The notes under the pieces are model-generated. The model did no database searches and was not told the DNA's origin. It worked only from the letters and a program-made list of their open reading frames with translations. A program made the position numbers and the translations under genes. From Azospirillum sp. B21 (GTDB lineage Bacteria > Pseudomonadota > Alphaproteobacteria > Azospirillales > Azospirillaceae), in the NCBI RefSeq assembly GCF_008364825.1, contig NZ_VTTO01000002.1:434001-498000 (forward strand): a stretch of DNA of 64,000 nt, in the 5' to 3' direction. Positions 25,452-35,008 of this stretch are shown here, one piece after another. Numbering within the stretch: the first letter of the stretch is position 1; each line of letters starts with the position of its first letter.

Positions 25452-27536
25452 ATGTTCAAGAAGCTGCCGTTGGTGACGAAGCTGGTGTTGGCGATCGGGT
25501 TGGTCCTGGTGATCGGGCTGGGGGGCGGGTCGCTCGTGATCTCCGTCAAGAGCGGGGCGGACACTGACGAGCTGTCCTTCCAGGTCGGGGAGGAGTTGGG
25601 CAAGTACCATGCGGCGACCGTCGAGCGGCGGCTGAACGACGCCATAGACGTCAGCCGCCTGATGGGCACCACCCTGCTCAGCCTGAAGCGGAGCGGCATC
25701 GTCGACCGCGACAAGCTGAACGACTGGCTGAAAAGCCTGCTGGAGGCCAACACCGGGCTGATCGGCGTCTGGGTCGGCATGGAGCCCAACGCGCTGGACG
25801 GCAAGGACGCCGCCTTCGCCAACAAACCCGGCAGCGACGCCAGCGGCCGCTTCATCTCCTATTGGAACCGCGGCGGCGGCAAGGTCCAGCTGGAATCGCT
25901 GGTCGGCTATGACGATCCTGGACCGGACGGCATCTACTACCAGCAGGCCAAGCGCACCGGCAAAGAGGTGGTCGTCGAGCCCTACAGCTACACGGTCGCC
26001 GGCAAGAGCGTGCTGATGGTGTCTCTGGCGGTTCCGATCATGGACGGCGGCAAGTTCATCGGCGTCGCCGGCGTGGACATCGCCACCGACGACATCTGGA
26101 ACGAGCTGAAGACGGTCAAGCCGTTCGAGACGGGGTCGGTCTTCCTGATCTCCAACGGCGGGGCATGGGCGGCCTACAGCAACCCCGACCATCTGGGCAA
26201 GCCGATCCTGCAGACCAACGAGCGGCTGAAGGATGCCATGCCCGCCATCCGCGAGGGCAAACCATTCTCCCATTTCTCGGTGTCGGCCAGCCTGAAGACC
26301 GACGTCAAGCAGCTGTTCCGCCCGGTCGTCATCGGCAGCACCGGCACGCCCTGGTCGATCCTGGTCAACCTGCCGATCAACAAGATCGAGGTGCCGAAGC
26401 AGGAACTGCGGGCCTTCATCGCCGTGGGCGCGGTGCTGCTGACCGCCGGGCTCCTGCTGGCGCTGTGGCTGACCAGCCGCATGGTCGTCGGCCAGCCGCT
26501 GCGCCGGATCATCGCCACCATCCAGGCGCTGACCGCCGGCCGGCGCGACGTGGAGGTCACCGACCGCGACCGCGCCGACGAGATCGGCGCCATCAACCAG
26601 GCGCTCCAACTGTTCAAGGAGAATGCCGGCCGCGTTGCCGAGATGGAGGAGCAGCGCCGCCTGGACGAGCAGCGCGCCGCCGAGCAGCGCAAGCAGGAAC
26701 TGGCCCGGATGGCCGACCGGTTCGAGGGCACGGTCGGCGGCGTGGTCGCCAACGTGGCCCAGCAGGCCGAACTGATCCGCACCGACTCCGAAGGCTTGTC
26801 GGCCATCGCCGAGCAGACCAACGCCCAGGCCGCGGCAGTCGCCAGCGCCGCCGACGTCGCCAGCAGCAACGTGCAGACGGTGGCTGCCGCCGCGGAGGAG
26901 CTGGCCCACTCCATCGAGGAGATCAACCAGCGCATCGCCGCCTCGTCCCGCATGGCCAACGACGCGGTGGGGGAGGTCGAGAAGACCAACGGCACCGTCG
27001 CCGGTCTGGCCCAGGCGGCGCAGAAGATCGGCGACGTGGTGAACCTCATCCAGTCCATCGCCGGCCAGACCAATTTGCTGGCGCTGAACGCCACCATCGA
27101 GGCTGCCCGCGCAGGCGAGGCCGGCAAAGGCTTCGCCGTCGTGGCGCAGGAGGTGAAGAACCTCGCCAGCCAGACCGCCAAGGCGACGGAGGAGATCGCC
27201 GCCCAGATCGCCGAGATCCAGGCGGTCAGCGGCAGCGCCGTCGGCGCCATCCAGGCCATCGGCCACACCATCCTTGGCATCAGCGAGACGGTCACCGCTG
27301 TCGCCGCAGCGGCGGAGGAGCAGGGGGCGGCGACCCGCGAGATCAGCCGCAACGTCCAGCAGGCCGCCGCCGGCACCCGCGAGGTGTCGACCAACATCGA
27401 CGGCGTCACCCGCGCCGCCGGCGAGACCGGCAGCATGGCCGCCCAGGCCCGCGCCGCGGCCGACACGCTGTCGCACCAGTCGGCGCAGCTGCGCAGCGAA
27501 GTGCAGCGCTTCGTGGCGACGATCCGGGAGGGGTGA
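25452..27536 (+). CDS. Methyl-accepting chemotaxis protein with dCache sensor
   Basis: A 694-residue chemoreceptor. TM1 is at ~10-32, and a ~280-residue periplasmic domain shows double-Cache features ([60 protein letters not shown]). TM2 ([20 protein letters not shown]), HAMP and signalling domain follow, with the hairpin tip [22 protein letters not shown]. Cache domains of this kind bind amino acids, organic acids or amines. The start is the ATG at 25452, 6 bp after GGGGA; an ATG two codons upstream is too close. No tethering pentapeptide. Confidence 0.9.
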   Translation: MFKKLPLVTKLVLAIGLVLVIGLGGGSLVISVKSGADTDELSFQVGEELGKYHAATVERRLNDAIDVSRLMGTTLLSLKRSGIVDRDKLNDWLKSLLEANTGLIGVWVGMEPNALDGKDAAFANKPGSDASGRFISYWNRGGGKVQLESLVGYDDPGPDGIYYQQAKRTGKEVVVEPYSYTVAGKSVLMVSLAVPIMDGGKFIGVAGVDIATDDIWNELKTVKPFETGSVFLISNGGAWAAYSNPDHLGKPILQTNERLKDAMPAIREGKPFSHFSVSASLKTDVKQLFRPVVIGSTGTPWSILVNLPINKIEVPKQELRAFIAVGAVLLTAGLLLALWLTSRMVVGQPLRRIIATIQALTAGRRDVEVTDRDRADEIGAINQALQLFKENAGRVAEMEEQRRLDEQRAAEQRKQELARMADRFEGTVGGVVANVAQQAELIRTDSEGLSAIAEQTNAQAAAVASAADVASSNVQTVAAAAEELAHSIEEINQRIAASSRMANDAVGEVEKTNGTVAGLAQAAQKIGDVVNLIQSIAGQTNLLALNATIEAARAGEAGKGFAVVAQEVKNLASQTAKATEEIAAQIAEIQAVSGSAVGAIQAIGHTILGISETVTAVAAAAEEQGAATREISRNVQQAAAGTREVSTNIDGVTRAAGETGSMAAQARAAADTLSHQSAQLRSEVQRFVATIREG

Positions 27537-27564
27537 GTGTGGGGTGGGGTGTCGGCTGACGATG

Positions 27565-27670
27565 CCCCCACCCTAACCCTCCCCCGCTGGGCGGGGGAGG
27601 GGATTAAGTGCTTGATCGGGAAAGTAGCGGCAGTCCCTCCCCCGCCCAGCGGGGGAGGTTAGGTGGGGGC
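27565..27670. repeat. Type B intergenic inverted repeat pair
   Basis: CCCCCACCCTAACCCTCCCC then CGCTGGGCGGGGGAGGGG, a ~35-bp spacer containing GTGCTTGATCGGGAAAG and GGCGGCAG-like sequence, then the mirror-image unit ending AGGTTAGGTGGGGGC. The same arrangement and spacer recur at 31.7 and 36.3 kb. It lies between the convergent chemoreceptor and pcaG genes. Confidence 0.85.
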
Positions 27671-27695
27671 AATCGGAGCCGACGACTAAGCCCTC

Positions 27696-28253
27696 TCAAC
27701 AATCGAAGAACACCGTCTCCCCCTCGCCCTGCACGCGGATATCGAAGCGGTATACCACCCCGCCCGGCACCTCGGCGCGCCGCGCGATCAGGGTGTCGCG
27801 GCGGTCGGCCGGGACGCTCGCCAGCACCGGATCCTCCGCGTTCGCCGCGGCTTCGTCGGAGAAGTGCAGGCGGGTGAAGGCGTGGCTCAGCATGCCGCGG
27901 GCGAACACCGTCACCGCGATGTGCGGGGCGTGGCCGGGGTCGCAGACGCCGGGCTTCACCGTGTCGAAGAAGTAATAGCCCTCGTCATTGGTGCCGCAGC
28001 GACCGAAACCCGCCGCACCGGGAGCGTGGCGGCCGTCGGCGCCGGCCTGCCAGATCTCCACCACGCAGTCGCGGATCGGTGCGCCTTCGCCGTCATACAC
28101 CACGCCTTCGATGCGGATGTGCTCGCCCGGTATGTCGCGGGTCGCCAGCCGGTTGGTCGCCAGCGGGCGGCGGCCGTAGAGTTCCGGCGTCCAGGCATAG
28201 GCGAAATAGGGGCCGACGGTCTGCGACGGCGTCTGTTTCAGCGTCTGGCTCAT
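27696..28253 (-). CDS. pcaG: Protocatechuate 3,4-dioxygenase alpha subunit
   Basis: A 185-residue intradiol dioxygenase subunit. It opens with QTPSQTVGPYFAYAWTPE and contains VYDGEGAPIRDCVVEIWQA, the typical alpha-chain pattern. With PcaH it cleaves protocatechuate to 3-carboxy-cis,cis-muconate; the iron ligands reside in the beta subunit. I used the ATG at 28253, 5 bp after the pcaH stop; a TTG at 28262 overlapping that stop is possible. Last gene of the operon, ending next to a type B repeat. Confidence 0.93.
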   Translation of the reverse strand: MSQTLKQTPSQTVGPYFAYAWTPELYGRRPLATNRLATRDIPGEHIRIEGVVYDGEGAPIRDCVVEIWQAGADGRHAPGAAGFGRCGTNDEGYYFFDTVKPGVCDPGHAPHIAVTVFARGMLSHAFTRLHFSDEAAANAEDPVLASVPADRRDTLIARRAEVPGGVVYRFDIRVQGEGETVFFDC

Positions 28254-28258
28254 GGCGG

Positions 28259-28981
28259 TCAACTCTCCATCGGCGTGGCCTGGCGTCCGCGCAGGACGAT
28301 GTCGAACTCATAGCCGAGCGCCCACACCGGCTCGGTCACGTCGATGGAGAAGCGGGAGATCAGCAGCTCGCGCGCGCCCTCCGGCACCCCGTTGTAGATC
28401 GGGTCGAGCGGCAGCAGCGGATCGCCCGGAAAATACATCTGGGTGACCAGCCGGGTCAGGAAGGACGGTCCGAACAGCGAGAAATGGATGTGCGCCGGAC
28501 GCCAGGCGTTGTGGTGGTTGCCCCAGGGATAGGCGCCGGGCTTGATCGTGGTGAAGCGGTAGCGGCCTTCCTGGTCGGTGATGCAGCGGCCGGCGCCGAA
28601 GAAGTTGGGATCCAGCGGCGCGTCATGCTGGTCCCAGCGGTGAACGTAGCGGCCGCAGGAATTGGCCTGCCAGATCTCCAGCAGCGTGTGCGGCACCGGC
28701 CGGCCGCTTTCGTCCAGCACGCGGCCGGTGACGATGATGCGCTCGCCGATCGGCTCGCCGTTGACGCGGCCGTTCTTCGTCAGGTCGTCGTCGAGCGGAT
28801 CGACGCTGTCATGGCCGAAGATCGGGCCGGTGCGGACCGACAGGCATTGCTTCATCGGGATCAGCGGTTTGGACGGCGAGCGCAGAACCGTCGATTTGTA
28901 GAGCGGCGACAGGTAGGGCGGGTGTTGTGCCCAATCTCGGGGGCCAAAGTCGCCTTCCGCCTCGTGAACGGCTGTGTCCAT
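28259..28981 (-). CDS. pcaH: Protocatechuate 3,4-dioxygenase beta subunit
   Basis: A 240-residue catalytic subunit. The Fe(III) ligands are visible as Tyr in SCGRYVHRWDQH, Tyr in GAYPWGNHH and the two His of RPAHIHFSLFG. The N-terminal PPYLSPLYKSTVLRSP is the conserved beta-chain start. It performs ring opening in the beta-ketoadipate pathway in the cytoplasm. Position after pcaB and before pcaG matches known pca operons. Confidence 0.95.
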   Translation of the reverse strand: MDTAVHEAEGDFGPRDWAQHPPYLSPLYKSTVLRSPSKPLIPMKQCLSVRTGPIFGHDSVDPLDDDLTKNGRVNGEPIGERIIVTGRVLDESGRPVPHTLLEIWQANSCGRYVHRWDQHDAPLDPNFFGAGRCITDQEGRYRFTTIKPGAYPWGNHHNAWRPAHIHFSLFGPSFLTRLVTQMYFPGDPLLPLDPIYNGVPEGARELLISRFSIDVTEPVWALGYEFDIVLRGRQATPMES

Positions 28982-29005
28982 CTCGGGTGTCCTCCTGGGG
29001 GGCGG

Positions 29006-30379
29006 TCAGTTCTGCTGACGCTGTTGCTGCCTGTGGAGTGCCAGAACGCGGTCGATGAAATGGGATGCCGCGCCGGTGTAGCGCAGCGGGTCGAACAGAC
29101 GGTCGAGGCCGTCCATGCCCAGCGCCTGCACCACCTCGGCATCCTCGGCCAGAACGTCGCGCAGGGGACGGCCGGTGGAGGACGCGAGGCGGCTCGCGTC
29201 GGCCACGCGGGAATGGGCGGCCATGCGCCCCATGCGCTCGCCCAGCGCCATGGTGACCGCCTCGGCCAGGATCAGGCCGCGGGTGAGGTCGAGGTTGGCG
29301 CGCATGCGCTCCGCATCGACGGTCAGGCCGGCGATGGTTTCGCGGGCATGGCGGGCGGCACCGGCGACGAGGCGGCAGAGGTCGGGCAGCGCCTGCCACT
29401 CGGCATGCCAGCCGCCCAGGCCGCGTTCGTGTTCCTGCACCTGCGCCGCCAGCAGCCCGCCGACCAGGGCGGGAGCGCGGATGGCGGTGGAGAGCAGCAC
29501 GGCGCAGGACACCGGGTTGCGCTTGTGCGGCATGGTGGAGGAGCCGCCGCGGCCGGGTGCGCTCGGCTCGAAGGTTTCGGCGACCTCCATCTGCATCATC
29601 AGCGAGATATCGCGGCCGAGCGTCCCCAACGTGCCGGCGAGGATGCCGAGGGTGGAGGCGAGTTCGGTGATGCGGTCGCGGCTGGCGTGCCAGGGCAGGG
29701 CGGGCAGGGGGAGGTCCAACTCTTTCGCCAGCGCCTCCGCCACCGCCGGGCCGGCGTCGCCCAATGCCGCCAGCGTGCCGGCGGCGCCGCCGAATTGCAG
29801 GGCGAGGCGGCCTCTCGCCGCAGCGATCCGCTGCCGGTCGCGGCCCAGCGCGTCGAGCCAGCCGGCAGCCTTCAGCCCGAATGTCGTCGGCAGGGCGTGC
29901 TGCAACCAGGTGCGGGCGACCATCGGCGTGGCGCGGTGGCGGTCGGCGAGATCGGCCAAGCCGTCGGCGAGCGCGGCCAGGTCGGCGTCGAGGCCGTCTA
30001 GGAAGCGGCGCAACTGCAGCATCAGGCTGCTGTCCATCGCGTCCTGGCTGGTGGCGCCCCAATGGACGTAGCGGGAGGATTCCTCGTCGGCGGCCTTCAC
30101 GGCGCGGGTCAGGTGCCTGACCATCGGGATGGCGGTGTTGCCGGCCAGCGCCGCCTCCGCCCCCAGCGCGTCGAGGTCGTAGAGATGGGCCTTGCAGGCC
30201 GCTTCGATGGCCGGAACGGTATGGGCGGGGATCACGCCCACCGCCGCCTCCGCCCGTGCCAGCGCCGCCTCGAACTCCAGCATGCCCTGCAGCCTTGCGG
30301 TGGGCGAGAAGGCATCGGCTGCCGCATCGGTGGTGAAGAGCGGATCGAGCAGCGGGTCGGCGTGGCGGAGGACGGTCAT
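29006..30379 (-). CDS. pcaB: 3-Carboxy-cis,cis-muconate cycloisomerase
   Basis: A 457-residue fumarase/aspartase superfamily enzyme that lactonises 3-carboxymuconate to 4-carboxymuconolactone. The superfamily signature is GGSSTMPHKRNPVSCAV, with HWGATSQDAMDSSLMLQLR as second conserved block. The ATG at 30379 (MTVLRHADPLL) follows the pcaC stop by 19 bp; the longer in-frame extension would overlap pcaC and is unlikely. Confidence 0.93.
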   Translation of the reverse strand: MTVLRHADPLLDPLFTTDAAADAFSPTARLQGMLEFEAALARAEAAVGVIPAHTVPAIEAACKAHLYDLDALGAEAALAGNTAIPMVRHLTRAVKAADEESSRYVHWGATSQDAMDSSLMLQLRRFLDGLDADLAALADGLADLADRHRATPMVARTWLQHALPTTFGLKAAGWLDALGRDRQRIAAARGRLALQFGGAAGTLAALGDAGPAVAEALAKELDLPLPALPWHASRDRITELASTLGILAGTLGTLGRDISLMMQMEVAETFEPSAPGRGGSSTMPHKRNPVSCAVLLSTAIRAPALVGGLLAAQVQEHERGLGGWHAEWQALPDLCRLVAGAARHARETIAGLTVDAERMRANLDLTRGLILAEAVTMALGERMGRMAAHSRVADASRLASSTGRPLRDVLAEDAEVVQALGMDGLDRLFDPLRYTGAASHFIDRVLALHRQQQRQQN

Positions 30380-30398
30380 GGTGGTCAGCCTTTGCGTG

Positions 30399-30812
30399 TC
30401 AGCCTTGTTGGGCGTCCTCTTGGTCCATCTCCGCGTACACCGCGCGGGCCAGGGCGATGGCGTGGTTTCCGGCGGGGACGCCGGCATAGACGGCGGCCTG
30501 CATCAGGATCTCCTTCACCTCGTCGCGGGTCACGCCGGTGTTGCGGGTGGCGCGGATGTGCAGCTTCAGCTCGCCGTCCTTGCCCAGCGCCGCCAGCATA
30601 CCGATGGTCAGCATGCTGCGCGTCCGGATGTCGAGGCCCGGCCGGGTCCAGATCTGGCCCCAGGCGGTCTTGGTGATGAACTCTTGGAAATCGGCGTCGA
30701 AACCGGTGGCGCGCTCCAGCGAGCGGTCGACATGGGCGTCGCCGAGGACCGAACGGCGCACCGCCATGCCGCGGTCGTAGAGATCCCGGTCCTTCATGTC
30801 AGGGTTCTCCAT
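30399..30812 (-). CDS. pcaC: 4-Carboxymuconolactone decarboxylase
   Basis: A 137-residue member of the AhpD/CMD-like fold that decarboxylates 4-carboxymuconolactone to the enol-lactone. Seen are [38 protein letters not shown] and [21 protein letters not shown], all typical. Its ATG shares one base with the pcaD stop (TGATG), so the two are translationally coupled. A start five codons later is also possible. Confidence 0.93.
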   Translation of the reverse strand: MENPDMKDRDLYDRGMAVRRSVLGDAHVDRSLERATGFDADFQEFITKTAWGQIWTRPGLDIRTRSMLTIGMLAALGKDGELKLHIRATRNTGVTRDEVKEILMQAAVYAGVPAGNHAIALARAVYAEMDQEDAQQG

Positions 30813-31609
30813 CAGAGGGCCCTCAGGAAGCCGTCGATCAGGGCGGCCAGTTCCGCCGGCTTCTCGACACCGGGGATATGGGCGGCGCCGCGCAGCAGTT
30901 CGAACCGCGCGCCGGGGATGCCGGCCGCCAGCTCGCGGGCGAGGTCGGGCGGGGTCGCCACGTCGTCCTCGCCGCAGATCACCAGGGTGGGCGCGGCGAT
31001 GGCGGCGTTGGCGACGCGCAGGTCGGCGTCGCGGATCGCCATGGCGCAGCCGACATAGCCGTCCTCCGTGGTGCGGGCGACCATGGCGGTGTAGCCGCGG
31101 ATCTGGTCGGGCCGGCTGTCGCGGAAGGCTTGCGTGAACCAGCGCGCCATCACCCCGTCGGAAATCGCCGTCATGCCGCGGGCGCGGATGGCGGCGATGC
31201 GGTCGGTCCAGACCGATTGCGGACCGATCACCCCGGCGGTGTCGCACAGGATCAGGCCATGCACGCGGGCCGGCGCCTTGACGGCGAGGCGCTGGGCCAT
31301 CATGCCGCCGATCGACAGGCCGCAGACATGGGCACGCGCGATGCCGAGCGCGTCGAGCAGGCCGGCGGCGTCGTCGGCGAGGATGTCCATGCTGTAGCCG
31401 GCATCCTCGCTGACCGGCGTCACCTGGGTCAGGCCGTGGCCGCGCATGTCGTAGCGCAGGATACGGTAGCGGTCCGACAGGTGCGGCACCACGGCGTCCC
31501 AGATGTGGAAGCTGGTGCCGATGGAGTTGGCGAACAGCAGCACCGGAGCGTCGGCCGGGCCGGTCAGGTCGTAGTGCTGGGTGATGCCGGCGGCTTCGAT
31601 GAAGGGCAT
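30812..31609 (-). CDS. pcaD: 3-Oxoadipate enol-lactonase
   Basis: A 265-residue alpha/beta hydrolase that opens the enol-lactone to 3-oxoadipate. The nucleophile elbow is [11 protein letters not shown], the oxyanion region is [12 protein letters not shown], the acid residue lies in [12 protein letters not shown], and the catalytic His in [11 protein letters not shown]. It is the first gene after the type B repeat that separates it from pcaF, so pcaDCBHG may be partly independent of pcaIJF. Confidence 0.92.
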   Translation of the reverse strand: MPFIEAAGITQHYDLTGPADAPVLLFANSIGTSFHIWDAVVPHLSDRYRILRYDMRGHGLTQVTPVSEDAGYSMDILADDAAGLLDALGIARAHVCGLSIGGMMAQRLAVKAPARVHGLILCDTAGVIGPQSVWTDRIAAIRARGMTAISDGVMARWFTQAFRDSRPDQIRGYTAMVARTTEDGYVGCAMAIRDADLRVANAAIAAPTLVICGEDDVATPPDLARELAAGIPGARFELLRGAAHIPGVEKPAELAALIDGFLRAL

Positions 31610-31660
31610 GGGGGTCCGCCTGTGGTGGTTGTGGTGGGTACCGGATGCTTGCGAAGTGAG

Positions 31661-31766
31661 ACCCCCACCCTAACCCTCCCCCGCTGGGCGGGGGAGGGGA
31701 TTGGTGCTTGTTCGGGAGGGCGGCGGCAGTCCCTCCCCCACCCAGTGGGGGAGGATAGGTGGGGGT
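31661..31766. repeat. Type B inverted repeat pair inside the pca operon
   Basis: CCCCCACCCTAACCCTCCCC units in mirror orientation around a spacer with GTGCTTGTTCGGGAGGGCGG. It occupies nearly all of the pcaF-pcaD gap and could form a long double-hairpin in the operon transcript. Confidence 0.85.
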
Positions 31767-31779
31767 CTAACTTTGACGG

Positions 31780-32979
31780 CTACACCCGCTCGATCATCAC
31801 GGCGATGCCCTGGCCGACGCCGATGCACATGGTACACAGCGCCGTCCGGCCGCCGGACCGTTCCAGCTGGTACAGCGCGGTGGTCGCCAGACGGGCGCCG
31901 CTCATGCCGAGCGGATGGCCGAGCGCGATGCCGCCGCCGTTCGGGTTCACATGCGCCGCGTCGTCCGGCAGGCCCAGCTCGCGCAGCACGGCCAGCGCCT
32001 GGGCGGCGAAGGCCTCGTTCAACTCGATCAGGTCGATGTCGGCGATGGTTCGGCCGAGCCGCTCCAGCAGCTTGCGGGTTGCGGGGACCGGGCCGATGCC
32101 CATGACGCGGGGCGGGACGCCGGCGGTCGCACCGCCGACGATGCGGGCGCGCGGGGTCAGGCCGAAGCGCTTCACCGCCGCTTCCGATGCCACCAGCAGG
32201 GCGGCGGCACCGTCGTTGACGCCCGAGGCGTTGCCGGCGGTCACCGTGCCACCGGGGCGGACGATGGGCTTCAGGGCCGACAGCGCTTCCAGCGTCGTGG
32301 CGCGGGGATGCTCGTCAGTGGTCACCACCGTCTCGCCCTTGCGGGTGCGGATGGTGACGGGGGCGATCTCGCGGGCCATGCTGCCGTCGGCGATGGCGCG
32401 GGCGGCACGCTCCTGGCTGCGCAGGGCGAAGGCGTCCTGGTCGGCACGGGCGATCTTCCAGTCGTCGGCGACGTTTTCCGCCGTCTCCGGCATCGAATTG
32501 GTGCCGTAAGCCGCCTTCATCGCCGGGTTGACGAAGCGCCAGCCGATGGTGGTGTCGAAGATCTCGGCTTGTCGCGAGAAGGGGGCGTCGGCCTTGCCCA
32601 TGACGAAGGGGGCGCGGCTCATGCTTTCCACCCCTCCGGCGACCATCAGATCGGCCTCGCCCGCCTTGATGGCGCGGGCGGCGGTGGCGAGGGCGTCGAG
32701 GCCGGAACCGCAGAGCCGGTTCATCGTCGTGCCCGGCACCGCGTCGGGCAGGCCCGCCAGCAATGCTGCCATGCGGGCGACGTTGCGGTTGTCCTCGCCG
32801 GCCTGATTGGCGCAGCCATAGATGACGTCGTCCACCGCGGCCCAATCGACTGACGGGTTGCGCAGCATCAGCGCGCGGATCGGCACGGCGCCGAGATCGT
32901 CGGCGCGCACCGACGACAGGGATCCTGCATAGCGGCCGATGGGGGTGCGAATGGCGTCGCAGATATAGGCGTCACGCAT
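31780..32979 (-). CDS. pcaF: 3-Oxoadipyl-CoA thiolase
   Basis: A 399-residue thiolase that cleaves 3-oxoadipyl-CoA to succinyl-CoA and acetyl-CoA. The acyl-accepting Cys is in [14 protein letters not shown], with later [14 protein letters not shown] (His) and [12 protein letters not shown] (second Cys). The ATG at 32979 ([17 protein letters not shown]) is the conserved thiolase start and lies 4 bp after the pcaJ stop. Confidence 0.94.
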   Translation of the reverse strand: MRDAYICDAIRTPIGRYAGSLSSVRADDLGAVPIRALMLRNPSVDWAAVDDVIYGCANQAGEDNRNVARMAALLAGLPDAVPGTTMNRLCGSGLDALATAARAIKAGEADLMVAGGVESMSRAPFVMGKADAPFSRQAEIFDTTIGWRFVNPAMKAAYGTNSMPETAENVADDWKIARADQDAFALRSQERAARAIADGSMAREIAPVTIRTRKGETVVTTDEHPRATTLEALSALKPIVRPGGTVTAGNASGVNDGAAALLVASEAAVKRFGLTPRARIVGGATAGVPPRVMGIGPVPATRKLLERLGRTIADIDLIELNEAFAAQALAVLRELGLPDDAAHVNPNGGGIALGHPLGMSGARLATTALYQLERSGGRTALCTMCIGVGQGIAVMIERV

Positions 32980-32983
32980 GGTC

Positions 32984-33796
32984 TCATCCTTCTCCGCCGC
33001 CGGCCAGGCCCTGGGAGATACCATGGGCTGCGGCGGTGCGGGCGTGGAGGTCGCGGAGGGCCGTCAGGGTTTCGGCGTCCGGGACTTCGGTGGTCTTCAG
33101 GTCGGGCGAGATTTTCAGGTCCCAGCCGGTGGCCGCCTTCACCTGCTCCACCGTCACACCGGGGTGGATGCCGGTCAGGGTCAGCTCCTTCGTCATCGGA
33201 TCGGGGGAGAGGATGCCGAGGTCGGTGATGACTGCGGTCGGCCCGGCGCCCGGGATGCCGGCCCTGGCGCGCGCATCGCCCCCGTCGAGATGGCCGGCCG
33301 AGGTGACGAAGGGCAGCTTGGCAACGAAGGCCTTCGGGCTCTGCTTCAGCACGATGAACACCTCCTTGGCCTGGGAGGCGATCTCCGGCGCGCCGCCGGC
33401 ACCGGGCAGCCGCACCTTGGGCGCGTCATAGGGGCCGATGACGGTGGTGTTGATGTTGGCGAAGCGGTCGACCTGGGCGGCGCCGAGGAAGCCGACGTCG
33501 ATCCGCCCGCCCTGCAGCCAGTAGCGGAAGATCTCCGGCGTGCCGACCACGGTGTCGGCGGTCAGCGCGAGGTCGCCGTCGCCGATCGACAGCGGCAGCA
33601 CCGACGGCTTGGCGCCGATGGGGCCCGATTCATAGATCAGCACCACGTCCGGCGCATGTGTGAGCCGGGCGAGGTTGGCGGCGGTGGAGGGCAGGCCGAT
33701 GCCGACGAAGCAGACGGTGCCGTCCTTCAGCAGCCGGCTGGCCGCCACCGTCATGATTTCGGTCGCGGTGAAGTCGAGAGTTTCGGCGTTGCTCAT
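32984..33796 (-). CDS. pcaJ: 3-Oxoadipate CoA-transferase beta subunit
   Basis: A 270-residue CoA-transferase family I subunit. It transfers CoA from succinyl-CoA to 3-oxoadipate with PcaI. The [23 protein letters not shown] start and [11 protein letters not shown], with the catalytic Glu in ESG, are visible. It resembles the longer GctB-type subunits more than the shorter ~215-residue Pseudomonas PcaJ. The ATG shares a base with the pcaI stop (TGATG). Confidence 0.88.
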   Translation of the reverse strand: MSNAETLDFTATEIMTVAASRLLKDGTVCFVGIGLPSTAANLARLTHAPDVVLIYESGPIGAKPSVLPLSIGDGDLALTADTVVGTPEIFRYWLQGGRIDVGFLGAAQVDRFANINTTVIGPYDAPKVRLPGAGGAPEIASQAKEVFIVLKQSPKAFVAKLPFVTSAGHLDGGDARARAGIPGAGPTAVITDLGILSPDPMTKELTLTGIHPGVTVEQVKAATGWDLKISPDLKTTEVPDAETLTALRDLHARTAAAHGISQGLAGGGEG

Positions 33797-34668
33797 CACG
33801 CGACCTCATTCATGATCCGGGCCATGCTTTCGGCCAGCACGCGTCGGAAGCCGGCGAAATCGTCGGTGTCCAGGACATGGCGCTGCATCCAGGCGCGGAA
33901 ATCCTCGCGCGAGCGGGCGATGGGGTCCCAGGCCTTGTAGAAGCGGTTGTCGCGCTCCGAATAGCCCTGCGCGTAGGACGGATAGGCGCCGCCGGGGACA
34001 GGACAGACGGCGGAGAGCGTCCAGGCCGGCAGCACGCAGGCGTTCGGCGGCGCTTCCAGGTCGTCGACGATCTCTTCCACCGTGACGATGGAGCGCTTGG
34101 CAGCCAGCACGGCTTCCTTCTGGACGCCGAGGATGCCCCAGATCAGGACATTGCCGCGGCGGTCGGCCTTCTGGGCGTGGATCACCGTCACGTCGGGACG
34201 GACGGAGGGGATGGCGGCCAGCTTCTCCCCCGTGAAGGGGCATTCGACGAAGCGGATGTTCGGGTTGACCTTCGGCAGGTCGGAGCCGGTGTAGCCGCGC
34301 AGCAGGGCGAAGGGCAGGTTGGAGGCGCCGGCGACATAGGCGTTCGCCATGCCGGCGTGGCTGTGCTCCTCGATCTCCAGCCGGTGGGGCCAGCCCTGTT
34401 CGACCGCATCGCGGAAACGGTGGAGGGAACCGACGCCGGGATTGCCGCCCCAGGAGAAGATCAGCTTCGCCGCACAGCCCATGCCGATCATCTGGTCGTA
34501 GATCAGGTCCGGCGTCATGCGCACCAGAGTCAGGCCGCGCCGGCCCTGGCGGATGATCTCATGCCCGGCGGCATGGGGAATCAGATGGGTGAACCCCTCC
34601 AGAGCGACCGTGTCGCCATCTTGCACGAGGCTCGCCACCGCCTCGCGCAGGGGCGTGATCTTGGCCAT
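33796..34668 (-). CDS. pcaI: 3-Oxoadipate CoA-transferase alpha subunit
   Basis: A 290-residue CoA-transferase alpha subunit. Seen are DGDTVALEGFTHLIPHAAGHEI, LIFSWGGNPGVGSLHRF, and HAQKADRRGNVLIWG. Length is of the GctA/long PcaI type. It is the first gene of the pca operon; its start lies 15 bp after an IclR-type site at 34683-34697. Assignment to 3-oxoadipate rests on the operon context. Confidence 0.88.
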   Translation of the reverse strand: MAKITPLREAVASLVQDGDTVALEGFTHLIPHAAGHEIIRQGRRGLTLVRMTPDLIYDQMIGMGCAAKLIFSWGGNPGVGSLHRFRDAVEQGWPHRLEIEEHSHAGMANAYVAGASNLPFALLRGYTGSDLPKVNPNIRFVECPFTGEKLAAIPSVRPDVTVIHAQKADRRGNVLIWGILGVQKEAVLAAKRSIVTVEEIVDDLEAPPNACVLPAWTLSAVCPVPGGAYPSYAQGYSERDNRFYKAWDPIARSREDFRAWMQRHVLDTDDFAGFRRVLAESMARIMNEVA

Positions 34669-34682
34669 ATGACCTCCCGCAT

Positions 34683-34697
34683 GTGCGAAAATCGCAC
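34683..34697. promoter_or_regulatory. IclR-type site 1 (adjacent to pcaI start)
   Basis: GTGCGAAAATCGCAC, perfect GTGCG-N5-CGCAC dyad. It resembles the 15-bp PcaR site known from Pseudomonas putida (GTTCGATAATCGCAC). Its place just before pcaI suits repression. Confidence 0.6.
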
Positions 34698-34767
34698 GAA
34701 TACCTATCTTTACGCACAGATTGAGCGTTGGGTGTTTCGGTTGTCAAGGGCGAATACAGAATTTCAT

Positions 34768-34782
34768 GTACGATAAACGCAC
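34768..34782. promoter_or_regulatory. IclR-type site 2
   Basis: GTACGATAAACGCAC fits GTNCG-N5-CGCAC. It lies about 20 bp upstream of the candidate leftward -35 box and abuts the palindrome at 34782-34800. Confidence 0.55.
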
Positions 34783-34800
34783 ATATTGCGCCGCAATATG
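34782..34800. promoter_or_regulatory. 19-nt perfect palindrome
   Basis: CATATTGCG-C-CGCAATATG, two exact 9-bp arms around one base. It shares one base with IclR-type site 2, so it may be a second regulator's operator or a cruciform-prone element. Confidence 0.5.
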
Positions 34801-34877
34801 AGAGAACTGCGCTGAAAAGGTCAGGGCGAATTTGTTTTTTCGGTCTTAAACAGCGGCTTATGTAGAAGGTGCGTTTC

Positions 34878-34892
34878 GTGCGTTAATCGCAC
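34878..34892. promoter_or_regulatory. IclR-type site 3
   Basis: GTGCGTTAATCGCAC, perfect 5-bp arms. A further GTGCG half-site lies just upstream at 34869-34873. Confidence 0.6.
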
Positions 34893-34896
34893 TGAA

Positions 34897-34911
34897 GTTC
34901 AAATATCGCAC
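34897..34911. promoter_or_regulatory. IclR-type site 4 (abuts the rightward -35)
   Basis: GTTCAAATATCGCAC has one intact CGCAC arm and a degenerate left arm. It ends directly before TTGACG of the rightward promoter, a position used by activators. Confidence 0.5.
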
Positions 34912-34940
34912 TTGACGGTTCGGCTGCCCCTCAGTACGCT
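34912..34940 (+). promoter_or_regulatory. Promoter for the Liv-type ABC operon
   Basis: TTGACG (34912-34917), 17-bp spacer, TACGCT (34935-34940). The binding-protein ATG is ~70 bp downstream. Confidence 0.6.
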
Positions 34941-35008
34941 GAGCGGAACAGTCAACGATCGGGGCCGTGAGTTCCGGCACCGGCATATGGTCACATGTGG
35001 GAGGGACG

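Larger units (their letters stand above)
34669..35008. promoter_or_regulatory. Shared divergent control region of pca and the Liv-type ABC operon
   Basis: 340 bp, AT-rich, between divergent pcaI and the binding-protein gene. It contains four GTNC(G/A)-N5-CGCAC sites, a 19-nt perfect palindrome and a good rightward promoter, each listed separately. A leftward -35 (TTGACA on the minus strand, 34747-34742) is plausible for pcaI, but its -10 is weak. Confidence 0.7.
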
